64,000 nt of DNA from Acheta domesticus (Eukaryota > Arthropoda > Insecta > Orthoptera > Gryllidae): contig JAHLJT010009436.1 in the NCBI GenBank assembly GCA_031308135.1, forward strand, positions 119,228,678 to 119,292,677, written 5' to 3'. Shown piece after piece: positions 47,350 to 59,364 of the stretch. Every line of letters starts with the position of its first letter. The first letter of the stretch is position 1. The notes under the pieces are model-generated. The model did no database searches, had not been told where the DNA came from, and saw only the letters and a program-made list of their open reading frames with translations. A program made the translations under genes and the position numbers.

Positions 47350-48300
47350 TATATATTGTAATGATTTGTATTTTTTTACAATAAAAGAACCGTCACAGAG
47401 GAAGCCGGCTGTAGATTCAACAAATAACGGCAGAATGGCGTGTGGACATTTATTCTGTTCGAAATGCCGCGGTGAATAAACATTAGTTCAAAACAATAAT
47501 TAGCTTAAGGGATATTTAAGAATAAATTTCTATGTCAGCACGTATAGTTTACAAGGTGTGTGGTTTTCTATTTAACAGAGTGACTGTTGTCAAATGACAA
47601 GTGACGGACAATTCCTGGTGTAAGCACAGAAAAGAATGTTACGAGTTTTTTTAATAGTGACAGTCGATTTATTTGTGAGTTGTGTTGATATGGTAAATGG
47701 TAACTGGAACTTCGTGTAGCCGTCGTGGACGTCAAGGAAGTTGGGCGCAGTTACGACATCGATACGAAAGGGAAGTAGCGTCTCATGCACTTTGATAAAT
47801 ATGACGAGAATTATCATATTTTGTTGAAGCCCAAGCATGTCACCGTTTTTTCTTAATTTAAATTTTCATTCACAAAGAAGAAGGCCATACAAGGAGAATG
47901 CGCATGTCTCGTGGTGTGAATGATTTGTAAATATTGTGTGAATGTTGATTTTTTTATTCTCTGTTGTTTTGAATTTTGTTTATGTTATGATGGAAAAGTG
48001 TTGATGTTCATGTTAGCCGAATATACAACGCCAGGAAGCTGAATAAAGAGTAACAAACACGGGGTGTTTGTGATTTTGTTTTTGCATTGAATTTGGATTT
48101 GTTATTTGTAGTATAGCAGATACCGGATAGTGTTACAAAAAGGAAAGGAGGTCTTCATCCAGTATTGGAAACTTGCGCCAGATCTACGACATAAATGTTT
48201 TTGCAAACGGCCGCATCCAATGATAAAGTAATTATTAATGGATATATAAATTTAATAGATAAATGATAGGATAGAAAGTGATGTTAGATAATAGATAAAC
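47350..48300. other. AT-rich block beginning TATATTGTAATG
   Basis: The opening resembles the other TA-TTG boundaries. No ORF, RNA or defined repeat was found. Confidence 0.35.
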
Positions 48301-48314
48301 AGAGTGCAACCAGT

Positions 48315-48373
<59 letters not shown>

Positions 48374-48389
48374 CGACTGGCTGCACTCT
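48301..48389. repeat. (AT)n flanked by a 17-bp inverted repeat
   Basis: AGAGTGCAACCAGTCGC (48301-48317), then 55 bp of AT, then GCGACTGGCTGCACTCT (48373-48389). The flanks are complementary with one mismatch, giving a long potential cruciform. Confidence 0.97.
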
Positions 48390-48397
48390 CTATCTAT

Positions 48398-48433
48398 GAG
48401 AAATAATCTTTATATATATAAAGATTATTTCTC
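48398..48433. repeat. Perfect 36-bp palindrome
   Basis: GAGAAATAATCTTTATAT and its exact complement, with no loop, 9 bp after the inverted-repeat-flanked AT tract. Confidence 0.98.
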
Positions 48434-50428
48434 AGGTCAGCGGTAGCTCAGGAAATGAAAGCAGTAATATGTTATGTCCTCCAAAAATATCAAAGTTTTA
48501 GAAGAAATTAACAAATTGTTTATTTGCAATCCAAATACAACAGCATTGCATTTTTAACTAAACCACACATGTTGAATGAAAATATTCCCGGCGCGAAGCG
48601 CCTATCGGTGCGTGCTTCCAACTCGCACGAGACCACTCTGCACTGACTCCGCGCTCATCATGCACGACCCGTAGACCTAGCTGTGCTCTTGAAGCTGGCA
48701 GAGCGGAACTGGACTCCCGACTGAGGAATCTGGACTGAGACGACACTGCCCACAGGGTGCCGGCTCGCTCCCTTTAAAGGGCCGATGGTAGGCGGTGAGA
48801 TTCGCTCTCACAGCTCGAGCCTGTTAGGCCGTGTCCACGGCTTGCAACTGCCACCGCCGATCGCCGACTGAGCGCGCTGTCTTGACGCTGGCGCGCCAAT
48901 TGTAATAGTCATGCGCGACCTGACAAGCGCGACATGACAGTATATGCCACTGCTGATACAATTATCTTCATCTTTAATATATATTGTAGCATTTGCTAGA
49001 ATGCTACACACTACAGCCACCCTCGCAGCTAGAACGAGAGACGTGTTCTAGAAAATAGGCGCAACACCGAGATTGAGTAGGAAGCAGCGCGGCCTAGCAT
49101 CGAGTGTATGAAACTATGTCGCGGACTTACGAACAGCGGCGAACGCGAAGTGTTGAACAAGCGGGGCGTCAACACGCTACCACCCCTCCAAGAGAGGAGA
49201 CGAGAGACGGAATTCGTTTCAGCCCTTCTTTATCGAGACGTCGGAGAGAACAGACGTGTGGTGTGAGGGTAGATGAGAGCGAGTGAGTAGGAGCCATCTT
49301 TGAGAGATTAGAGGACGAGTACAGTTTGTTAGCTAAGACGTTAGAATCAAAGTTTTTTCGACGAGATATTAGAAGCAAATTTAATTCAAATTAAACTGGA
49401 AAGTGATTGCGATAGGAGAGAGGCTCGACTGCAGCTGTTTCAAAACGTGAGTTCAAACGAAAGTAACGCGTGAGAACCTTACAATACGCCTCGGAGTGTC
49501 GCAACCCAAGAGCGATGAAGAACGAAGAGAGGGATTTGCATATTTCGGTGTCGGATGAGGCGAGGAATTGGTGGAAGGAGAGGTCGACGCGGATCTGGTG
49601 GCAGGAGCGTTTTCGGAGACTCGGTAGAAAGAGAAACGGGAGGCGGTGTCCAGCGACTTCGTAGGCGACGATTTCCTGAGGAGCGAGGCAGCGAGCGACC
49701 AGAAAACGGGGCCAAGGTCGAAGGTGTGTAACGCAGCGGCCACGGACGAAGGTAGCGGCGGATCACAGAGGCAAGCTAATAGCAGATCTAAACTATTCGA
49801 ACTCGAGGTTCAAAGCCACGAGTGCGCGAAGATTACAGAGACTACCGGGGTTCTTTCAAAGAATTTTTTTACTTTGTTAAGAGATCAGGTAGGGAGTGAG
49901 CAGCCATTGCCCGGAGTTCACTTTCAGTACGAGCAGTTAAGCAACTGTTTCTTGTGTTCTAAATAAATTCTAAAAAAAGGTTTATTTAACAATTTTTGTT
50001 CAACAATAATGCTTTGTGCAATTATGATAAAGAGATTGAAATTGTTGTAAATATTGGAATGGGAGAAATAATCCGACCTGTGTTAATTAGAAAATAATTA
50101 GCATAGTTAATGCCGTCAGATCATAAACCAGGCCTGGCAAAGTAAATTCAAGTAAATACTCTGCAGAGAGAAAAGTACGGTTTATAAGTGTACTAATTAT
50201 TTCATGCGTGGTGTAATTGTTTTGAAAGAATATCGCATAATTTCTCTAACTTCTGTGTCTTGGGTACGCTTCCTCACTCCTAACGATCCCGCCTCCTGAG
50301 TTCACAAAGCTCATTACGAGCATTCCTTCTACCGCCCCTTTTCAGCTGGTTGATGGTGCGAGCGATCAAAAGAGAAGACCTACGCAAGTAAGTGTAAAAA
50401 TGTAAGAGGGAGTCGTGTTAGAATATAT
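48434..50428. other. GC-rich repeat-like block
   Basis: Contains 'tgtagcatttgctagaatgc' near 48985, a hairpin next to 'taatatata' that resembles an LTR-type end on the minus strand, and purine-rich stretches (49180-49700). ORFs of 60-106 codons occur in all frames through base composition. No protein family is recognised. Confidence 0.35.
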
Positions 50429-51258
50429 ATTGTGATGAACCCCTTTTTGGTCGTCTACAACATTGATTTTTAAGATAAGATGAGGACAGGTAATATTTTT
50501 GTGAATGGGCTCTGGGTATTCGTGCACATACAATGGAAATACAAATTATAATACACAGAACATAAAATACTTAATTTCAAAACTCCTCATTACAATATGC
50601 GTCTCCTTTCACTTCTCCAATCTTAAATGTTAATGAATCACTGCTACCCTTAGTATCAATTCCTAATAAACTAATAAACACATTTAAAACCTGACTTTTG
50701 AATGGGCGACACAGCTAACCATGGGCACCTCGGCGAGGAGGCATCTCTAGCGGGCTTGGCGTCGTTCGGGTGTCCTCGATCTCGGTCGCTTTCCGAGGTC
50801 TGGACGGCCGCTGCTGTATACTACTCGAATTACCAGGCGCCTTCGGTCATTGTCCGCTCATCACTAGTTCCATCCAGGCATTATTGATGTTCTGCACTTA
50901 TTCACACCTCCCGCACCGTCTACTTCGTGGACACACTACTCCCAATAACACTGTGTACATTACTCGCCGGATGTTTCATCGCAGTTGCACCGCCATGTGG
51001 TGTAACTCGTCTCCCGAATGATCTCTGGCACTCACCCAGATCTTAATGTTGTAATTCCTGATTAGATTTTGAAGATTGTTCACCATGCTCATCTAAACAT
51101 TGATTATCACTTTATCCATCTTCTCGTGCTCTTCGCACCCCCTCTTGCTCACCGCGCTCCCCTGACTCGTTAGGAACGGGTCAGTCGACAATGGCCATAA
51201 CTACCGCGTCATTTAAACTGGGTCGGACGCTGCACCTGTTTAGAAATGCGAAGCGTTT

Positions 51259-51260
<2 letters not shown>
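50429..51260. mobile_element. 0.83 kb block with TTGTGATG...CGTTTCAA ends, TA-flanked
   Basis: Begins TTGTGATG after 'gaatatata' and ends CGTTTCAA before a long (AT)n. The ends are inverted copies with mismatches. This is the same layout as 14517-16014 and 54677-56281. No coding sequence is supported. Confidence 0.45.

Positions 51261-51307
<47 letters not shown>
51261..51307. repeat. (AT)n microsatellite
   Basis: Pure AT repeat, flanked by 'cgtttca' on the left and 'gcggtctgg' on the right. Confidence 0.97.
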
Positions 51308-51308
<1 letters not shown>

Positions 51309-52196
51309 CGGTCTGGAAACACCACCTCTTGTTTTGGCGATTTGGCAACGCGTGAAATACCTTCGGCATCCCTTTCACTTTTAGGAACCCACGACCGCGC
51401 GCCCTCAGATTTCGGGCTGAGAGAATGTACCTAATTTTAGTTAGAAGAAAGAGAAAGCACTTATTCTATCCTTGTTATTCTTCAACGTACTGCCGCCACT
51501 ACACCGAAAAGAGTATACACCTGTCTCTTGGTAAATGGTGGTCACTTTGAGCATTTACACGGTCAGTTTTTTGTAATTTTGATGAAATTATATTTTATTA
51601 TTTTTTATTAATTATTTACAATAATTATTAATTTCTTCTTATTTATATTTTATTAGTATTTTTAATAATTTTATTAAGATTTGATTTGCTTAATATGCAG
51701 ATTCCATAATAATAACATAATATTATTGTTATAAATAATGAAGAGCTTCGCAGTAATGTCTCACAAGGTATCTTTCTGATTTCTCTCCGAGCTGGCTGTC
51801 AATAAATAATTATTATTTGTTACATTGGTGTTAATAAATCGGTTAAATCAGACTCTCCCTTGGATTACAGTTTTGTTTCTTAAGCATACTGGACAGAATC
51901 GCTTAAAGAGAAGTTTTGTTTCCTTATACATGCCTCAGCTCACCCTGTCCCACTCCACACACTCTGTGCAGCGCGTAAAGATTCCCGTAAGCCGCGTACC
52001 TGCCCGCCTAAGGGGGAAAACAGAAATCGGGAAGTTGCTGCATCTTATGACCTGACGGTCGCCTCCTCCTCAGCCGGCACGGCGTGACCGGCCCGGTTCC
52101 CTTGAAAGGTGGCAAAGAGGCGCGGTTGCCAAATTACCAAAACAAGAACAAGTGCTCTCGTACGTGGGTTGCGCGTTAAGCTAAAGACTCCGTATG
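51308..52196. other. Mixed block with nothing recognised
   Basis: GC-rich at both sides with an AT-rich centre (51560-51760). No supported ORF. Confidence 0.4.
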
Positions 52197-52590
52197 CTCA
52201 CACCCGTTTTCGCCCTGAAGATACGTGACAATTAATTCGAATTTGTGGCAATTAATTAGCAATAAATTATTTCAATGTTCCCGCGGGTCTGCGACCCGAA
52301 TTTCACTGATGTGTGTGCTGGCGTCGCGTCAAGCCAGCTCACACCCTTTTTCGCCCTGAAGATACGTGATAATTAATTCGAATTTGTGGCAATTAATTGG
52401 CAATTAATTAGCAATAAATTATCTGAGTGTTTCCGTGGACCTGCGATCCCAATTTCACTGATGTGTGTGCTGGCGTCGCGTCAAGCCAGCTCACACGCTT
52501 TTCGCCCTGAAGATTCGTGGCAATTAATTCGAAATTGTGGCAATTAATTGGCAATTAATTAGCAATAAATCATTAGACATGTTTTATTCC
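52197..52590. repeat. Short satellite, three units of ~140-152 bp
   Basis: Each unit runs 'gctcacac.c.ttttcgccct', 'gaaga', 'caattaattcga', 'gcaattaattagcaataaa', then 'cactgatgtgtgtgctggcg' and 'tcgcgtcaagcca'. Starts are at 52197, 52337 and 52489. The third unit is cut short near 52590. Confidence 0.95.
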
Positions 52591-52599
52591 GGTGAGCTT

Positions 52600-54626
52600 A
52601 CATGGCTGTTCCAGCTTGACGCAGCTACGTAAGAACATTGAGGAGAGGGTGGGGAAGGAATAGGAAGCAGTGATCAGTAGTGGAGGCCCCATAATCATTA
52701 AAATTGTGAGCAATGAGTGGAATTCTATGACAATACGAAGTCAATCAAACAGATGTTGTTTAGGATAGGGTAACGATAGAACAGATGTATCGTAAGAAAG
52801 AAAAACAACCAATTTTTGTAATCTACCGTTAAATAAAGATTCATGTTTAGTCAGATTACCTGCATGTTTCCATTGGTGAGGAAAATGGAACCCAGAGCCC
52901 ATTCCCGGAAAAGAATCCCTGTCCCCATTAACAAATGATTGTTGTGAAGGGTTGCCTTGTTACAACAATGAAGATATTGTTGAGCACGGCCGATTGTTTT
53001 GAACGACGCGCGGAAGTCAACGGCGCACAGTAATGTAATGGATGGCGGCGAGATAGCGCGGCGCACAGAGTAGTTCAGAGCGGTGTAGGGAGGAGGAGTA
53101 GTTAGCGGCGGAGGGGAGGCGAGGCCAACTCACCCCTACGAACTTCCTCATAAATATGCTGATCACGAGATCAGAAGCCCCTTATTTGCTTCAGCTGTCG
53201 CCAAGTATTGTTCTTTTGGTGAAACGAAGAGGTGCAAATTCCGTACAGTAGTCAGTGTCTAGTTGCTTCTAGTAGCGAGTTTAATTGAAGTAGGCGACGA
53301 ATGAGAGTTGGAATAGTAATATTGTGAGCAGTTTTTTGAAGTTGTGTTGGAGGAGAGTGCAGTAAAAGACGACGCATTAGAATTCAGGGCAAAAGACTAG
53401 AACGGCGTTATTCACTTTGTTCTGGTGGATCGAGTAGCCAGAATTTAAGTGATTTACACGCTGATTGAGTACGTGGAATTAGTCGGGAACGATTACGCTG
53501 TGCCATAAAGAATCATCTATTCAAATATCCAAGTGCGCGACGCCCTGGACAGAGCTAAAAGCGGCCACCCGGCTGTGATCATGCGAGGATAATAAGTACG
53601 CGGGCGAAAAAACAATCGCGCTGAAGAACAGTTCCGGAAGGAGACGAAGAAGAGGGCCACCGAACGGGAAGAAGAAGGACCGTAGGAGAAGAAGAAGAGG
53701 CGAGGAAGAAAGAAGAGTACCAGCAAAATAAGAAGAGAGAAGCAGACGAGACCCAGCATCGCTGCTGGAGCGGCGAATTCCAATAATGCAGTCTCTGGTG
53801 TCGGCGAAGCGCGGAGCAAAGGTCGAACGCCGAGCCGCAAGCGCTGAGGTAACGGTAAGGGAGAGGGGACGTGTTAGCGAGGCCACGAACGCGCGAGCAG
53901 CTGGAAAGACGGTTTCGTAGTAAAGTAGGGCGAATATTACGCTTTACAGAATTCGTGAATAACTCGCGTAATTTGTTGCACCTAGAATTTTCATATCATT
54001 GTCTGGAATGCCTTGTGAATGAAAAAGAACATTGCCCTTTTGAAGTTAATTGTAAAGACAGTCATTGCTTAGCTAAGAAAAATTTTGAACAATGTGTAAA
54101 AACTTGTGAGAGAATCAGAGTAATTGAATGTGAATTCAATTGGTCATTGTAAATAGTAACTTTTTTGTGAATTGTGAGTTAGAATAAGTAAGTGTTTAAT
54201 TTCAAGCAAAAACGTGCACGAAAGGCAGAGATTGAAAGAGTACCAGTCGACTGAGACATTGATTTAAATTTTTGTACAATTATCATAGTTGATTTGTTCA
54301 AAGAGGTTGGAAGATTTACAAGTGTTTCAAGCATATATTTCGGTCACTAGAAAAAATATTCTTGCCATTTTTGTTTGTTTGTTGCATTGTTTGTTTTTTT
54401 CTTGCAGAGCAAGCAAAGAAATTGTATTTTTTCTTAAAATTGAATTATTTAAGAATATATCTGAACTTGTTACTGAATTTGTGTATGTGTGTGTACCCAT
54501 TTTCCTTGAATTCCCTATCTGCCGCAAGAATCCTCTGCCCTGGGAGTAAATCAAAGGCTCGCAAGAGCAATAATTCTGCTTGCATCCTCTGGTCCAGTTT
54601 GGATTTAGAAGGGGGGGTAAAGGTTA

Positions 54627-54628
<2 letters not shown>
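52600..54628. other. GC- and purine-rich repeat-like block
   Basis: 52665-52925 is homologous to 47045-47310 (for example 'gagcccattcc', then 'gaatccctgtcccc' against 'gagtccctgtcccc'). The 53020-53880 part is GA-rich and gives long but unconvincing ORFs on both strands. It ends in a G run and 'gttagaatatata', as does 50423. Confidence 0.5.
53871..54152 (+). other. Cysteine-rich ORF of unknown status (93 codons)
   Basis: The second half is less compositionally biased than the first and has eight cysteines in about 46 residues (HCLECL, EHCPFEVNCKDSHC, QCVKTCE, ECE). No family is recognised, there is no signal peptide, and the N-terminal part is Arg-rich. It may be chance coding in a repeat, or a fragment of an element-encoded protein. 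Confidence 0.2.

Positions 54629-54676
<48 letters not shown>
54629..54676. repeat. (AT)n microsatellite
   Basis: Pure AT repeat, preceded by 'gttaga' and followed by 'TGCGACGG'. Confidence 0.97.
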
Positions 54677-54678
<2 letters not shown>

Positions 54679-56279
54679 CGACGGAACACGTCGTCTCTGT
54701 GCAACGCGCCGGCATCAATCAACCTATGTAGGGTCAGGGCGTTTATACCCCACGAGAAATCTTTCTGGCGTGGGTGTCACCGGTACCGTGCTGCGCTCCT
54801 GTCGCCGCTCCGTCACCAGGCCCTGCCGGTTGTTTATTAATTATCTAAGGTATTCTCCCTCCAGGAAATCCTACTTGGTTAGTGATAGGGGGAATCACAC
54901 AATTCACAAGTAATTTAAAAATTCATTCATTAACCAAAATGAGTCATACACCATTTACCAAGTTACAGCGGGCAAACCACTGCCTCGTTCTAGCGTTACA
55001 CAATACATGCAATTACTTCCTAGAAATAACTTTAGTGATTCGCGTTCAATGCCTGACGCGATTATCACTCTTATCAATGCACGAATTAATTACGTAAATC
55101 TTGCTTCCAGCTGGAGCTACCTGAATAATGCATTAAAACGTTCAGCGCTCTAACCTCACGTTTACTCCTTATAAACATTTAGATTTCACACTGTTTCCTT
55201 TAACATTAATTGTTACTCTGCTTTGTGGTCGGCTAGCAGCGCCTTCCACATTAAATTTAATTTACAAAAACCCTTTGACACAAAAGATATCTGCAAACTA
55301 GGATTGTTCGTAATAGTCTCTCCTGAGTTTATCAGAATGTTCTACCTTTTCATCAATTTATTGAATTTCACGGGTACTCACGCTCGTTCTCCACACGGCG
55401 GTGTAATACCTCTAGTGACCTTCCCTCTCGCGCTTCGGCGGGCGTCGGCTCGCAGACTAGCAGTCGGGGCTGGGCGGGGTTGATGACCTCTCCGATTTCA
55501 CGGCCGAGCGAAGGGCTGGGCTCCGCGCGTTTGCAGAGTAGCAGTGGCGCCGGCAGCGACCTCGCGATGCAAACGTCGAGTTTCTACGCAGCGTCTCTCT
55601 CCCTCGCAGACTTCCGTGTTTATCGGACCACCTTCTCGGATGCGAATAAGGTCTTTTTTTTATACACGTGCCGATTGTTTGTGAATTCCAGGAATTTGGA
55701 TGTCGTTATTCTTTGGAGCTGATATTCATTTTGGAGGTTTTCCGGCGGCGGGCGACTCGTTCTCGGCAGCCTGGTCGACAAAGATGAAGCGGCGTGGGGC
55801 GTCCGCTTCCACGCTTTCGATGCCTCGGGAACTATATAAATTCTCTGTCGGGCACAACTTCAGTCTCACAGTCCGATTTTGTTCCTGGCCGGAATTTCCC
55901 TCATATACGAACTTCGATTAGTAGCTCACTGAAGAATCTCAGACTCTCTTGAAATCCTACTCGCGTAACTTCACTTCCGCGCACTTTCGAAAGTCTTGCT
56001 CCGTTGGAAATTTTTACAAGAATGTTTCTCCCCGCAGATTTTCAGGATGTCCTTTTCCCCCCCTTGGCGTGACTTGCACCGGCCAATGGCTAGTTTGGGG
56101 CTTATCTGCTCTCACATCATTGGCAAACGTCGTTCTGGTCGCGGGTTTTGAAATCAAACGTCGCCTGCGTCACTCTCTGACGTTGACGGCGCGCGGTTTT
56201 CAAAATCGCGTTGGTCCTCATTGCGTGCGGTCACAGCATGAATTCCTCATGGGACGACCGGATTTCGTCCGGTTCGTCT

Positions 56280-56281
<2 letters not shown>
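54677..56281 (+). mobile_element. 1.6 kb LTR-like block, TTGCGACG...CGTCTCAA ends, TA-flanked
   Basis: Starts TTGCGACG directly after one (AT)n tract and ends CGTCTCAA directly before another. The termini are inverted copies with one mismatch. It holds a strong core promoter at 55833. No transposase or gag-pol is visible. It is best read as a long solo LTR or LTR-like element; no target duplication can be judged within TA repeats. Confidence 0.5.
55833..55866 (+). promoter_or_regulatory. TATA box with correctly spaced initiator
   Basis: TATATAAA at 55833-55840 and an arthropod initiator TCAGTC at 55860-55865. The initiator A lies 29 bp from the first T of the TATA box, the canonical spacing. 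It lies inside the LTR-like block 54677-56281. Confidence 0.7.

Positions 56282-56329
<48 letters not shown>
56282..56329. repeat. (AT)n microsatellite
   Basis: Pure AT repeat, then 'gcatacatatatatgcatata', itself nearly palindromic. Confidence 0.97.
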
Positions 56330-56332
<3 letters not shown>

Positions 56333-56364
56333 TACATATATATGCATATACACGTCACATTGAA

Positions 56365-56460
56365 ATATTGTATTTTCTGCGCTTCTAACATCTTATCTAT
56401 TATTTGAAAACGTCCAATTCAATCAAGAAGCAAACAACACACTTTCCATCGCAGTATTAT
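56365..56460. repeat. Repeat shared with 35917-36010
   Basis: See the copy at 35917. The identity is high but with scattered substitutions; no ends are defined. Confidence 0.85.
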
Positions 56461-56624
56461 CAAATTTTGTGAATTAGCTTGGCTAATGATGTTAATACGG
56501 AGCCATGGTTACTCATTGGTTATAATACATGCAATAGACATCAAAATAATTATGAAAATTCTGGCTGATCACTCGTGAATTGCCTTTGGTCGTATGATAA
56601 CAGTTCGTCACCGTTTCATTTTAC

Positions 56625-57450
56625 TTTCCCGTATACGTAAGTATATACGGAGTAATATACGTAGTATAGGGAAAGTTATGTAATGCTGCACAAAAAACGT
56701 CGAATTTTCGGCAGGAAAAATCGTTGTTGGTCCGTGATAACGAACTAGTGGTGCTACAGAATGGCACAGACTTTCCTGTATATGTTCTCTATTTCCTTGG
56801 GTCTGGGCTAGCTACTCGGAATTCACACAAACTCATGCCAGCTGCCATCTATCGCCACCACATTTTTTGGCCTTTTCTTGATTTATCGGTTTCCTAATGA
56901 TAGATCAGGAAATGTTAATTTTTAGAAAATTAAGAACACTAAAACTTCTTCATAAATGGGAATTTTCTTTGAAAACGTTTTAGCCATTTTTAAGAAAATG
57001 GCGTGTAAGCGCTACTAAAAATGCGAAATTTGAAGCTCTTTTTCACAGAAAAAGTTACAAAAACAATGTTTATAATATACTGGAAATGTGCATATTAACG
57101 ATGTGAGAGATCTTTAAAAAAAACATTTATGTAATTTTTGCAAAAACAAAAAAATTCCCGAAATTGAACTTTACGTCATATTAAGAGTGCAATGAGCACT
57201 ATCCGTTCCAAACATTTGAAGAAAAATTTGGAACAATTTATCAGAAAATGGCATTTGAGTGTTTCTTAAAATGCGAAATTTTGAGCTAGTTTTCACAGAA
57301 AACGGTTGAGTTCTCGAAAAACTTTACAAGACATTATTTAAAGCAAATGCACTCGTCAATACAATAATGTGAACAAATCGCCACTAATGTAAATATTATC
57401 ACAAATTAACATTACTTAAAACATTACTTCAAATACTTTGAAACAGGGAA
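56625..57450 (-). repeat. Family A repeat, minus orientation, with palindromic end
   Basis: The palindromic head 'actttcccgtatacgtaag...agtatagggaaagt' (56633-56680) is followed by the complement of the tail, 'actagtggtgctacagaatg', at 56745. Monomers in reverse lie about 57000-57400 ('gaaaatggcgtgtaagcgc', 'gaaaatggcatttgagtg', spaced about 250 bp). Confidence 0.85.
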
Positions 57451-57980
57451 AGCAATACCTTGAGTAAACAAAATATTTTAACTACAAGCGATTTAAAAAT
57501 GAACTCAAATTATAGTTTCATCATTTATTGTCAAATTTTACGTACGTTTGTCAAATACTTACGTACTTTTTAGTACGTTTCTCTTTCGGCAATTTAAATT
57601 GATATAATATACGTACACAGCAGTGATGGGCATTTTTGCAACCTGAAAAAGTAAGCGTACGATTTCAGTAATAAAATTATTCGAAAAAATGCACATGAAA
57701 TAAACTCACATCAGAAGTAATGCACTACGATGACCTTTCCACAACACTAATATGTATTATGACTGACACACACATATACTTAATATTCTTTCTAAATTTC
57801 AGTGATAAGTTTCTATCGAGTTAATTTTTATGAATCGAGAAAAAACACACATTGCTTAATAAAAACTTGTTTGTCATGGTAACCAATTTAATTTCAAAAT
57901 CACTCTCCATTTCCCTTTGTCAGCAAATACAATGTGATATATCCATTTTTAATATAAAAATATTTAAACAATAAAAAGGG
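57451..57980. other. AT-rich sequence with nothing recognised
   Basis: 'tacgtac' phrases recur between 57540 and 57615. No ORF. Confidence 0.5.
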
Positions 57981-57984
57981 ACGA

Positions 57985-59160
57985 GCGGGTAGGTCACACG
58001 AGTGCGTAGAAAGTGGGGGTCCGCGCGCATTTGTTAAAGACGGGACAAAAGGAGGGTGCACGCGGGGCGACACCAGGGGCGCTTGGATTTATGGCCCCAG
58101 AGTGACACTTGCAAAGAATTCACGGCTACCGTACTTAGGAGCCGTCCCTTTCCCAAAATTGGTCGATAACGACCATGAAAATGAGACAAGCGTTGTAAAA
58201 AGACGGCTACGCGGGATAATCCGAGGACATCCGTGACGAGGCGAGCGCGCGCGGATGTAGAAGCCTCGTAAATAAATCAGAAAAGAAAAGGAGACTGTGC
58301 GATTAGGTACGCGCATGTGTGCATGCGGGGCGACCCAGGGCGAAGTGCGTCGTTAGCAGAGGAAGTTTCTGCGACCCAATCAATGACACGGTGAGATGCA
58401 AAAAGTGTAAACAGACCTACGATTTGGAAAATCAAAAAAAAGGCGATACCAATGCGGGCCGAGTAGGTAGGGGAAAATAGCGGTAAAGAGAAAAAGTTTT
58501 GGAGAGGGGAACGGAGAAAAATTTTGAAGGCGAGAGAGCATAGACGAATTTCGGAAGTGTTAGAGGAGAGACGAACTTAAACAGTGATAACGAATAGATT
58601 TTTTGAGTTGCAGCGCACTGAATGGATCGAACAGTATCACGAGTAGGTGCGAGAGGCCATTGCCCATCACCATAAGGGCGATCAAGACAAAGTACGGTAA
58701 AAATACGGCGAGAGATGTGCGGGTTTGCGAGGGCGACAACATTGTCTTTGCGAAGGGGCGAGTAATAAAAATCGCTGGCCTTCAGCCTTTTGCACCGCGG
58801 AAAATATAAAAAGCGTGACCGCAAGAATGATCATATGCATCTGGGGCGAGAGGCAACGGAGCTTATTCGGTAATCACATTGAGCCAGCCAAATCGGAGAG
58901 AGCCGCGGGAGACGTCGCGTGGGGGTTCGCCAAAGAGGCGATTATCATCCCCACTGACGAGACCCGGCTATGGCGATGGGTCACGGCTCCGAGTACCTGC
59001 TACCAGAGTGAGACTGCGCGCCTGAAAGGGTATGTGCCAAAAGACTTTAAACAATTCAATGTAAAAAGTAAGAAGAAAGAAGATAGAACGATAACTCTTG
59101 TAGTAGTTAATGTAGAAATTGTAGCAATAAGTGAAAAATTCGCCCAAAAGTAATGTATCC
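57985..59160. other. GC-richer block, possibly retroelement-derived
   Basis: Compositionally like 48434-50428 and 52600-54628. 'cgcggggcgacacc.gggcg' (58062) is echoed by 'atgcggggcgaccc.gggcg' (58323), about 262 bp apart. The longest open frame, 142 codons at 58725-59153, has no recognisable domain and is not supported as a gene. Confidence 0.4.
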
Positions 59161-59364
59161 AAATTTCAATTCATTTAGTAAGTAAATCATGTTAAGTAGA
59201 AAAGGGAGTAATGAATATCATTTTCCCAGAAATGAATTTCCCATCCAAAAGCATGGCAAATGTAATAAATTGAGTAAATGCTAATAATGTGCATGTGTGT
59301 GTACGCCAACGAGAGCGGCCGGGCAGCCCTCAAACTTGGCAAACGCCGATAAAGGGTAAGAAAG

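Noticed and set aside
52197..52590. CRISPR-like array
   Set aside because: Units are contiguous ~146 bp tandem repeats without unique spacers, in a eukaryotic context.
54362..54913. 183-codon ORF
   Set aside because: It reads straight through a pure (AT)n tract (Ile-Tyr repeats), so it is not a protein.
55949..56407. 152-codon ORF
   Set aside because: Also crosses an (AT)n tract and has no recognisable domain.
58725..59153. 142-codon plus-strand ORF
   Set aside because: No domain is recognised, the opposite strand is also open, and it sits in a repeat-like block; not enough support for a gene.
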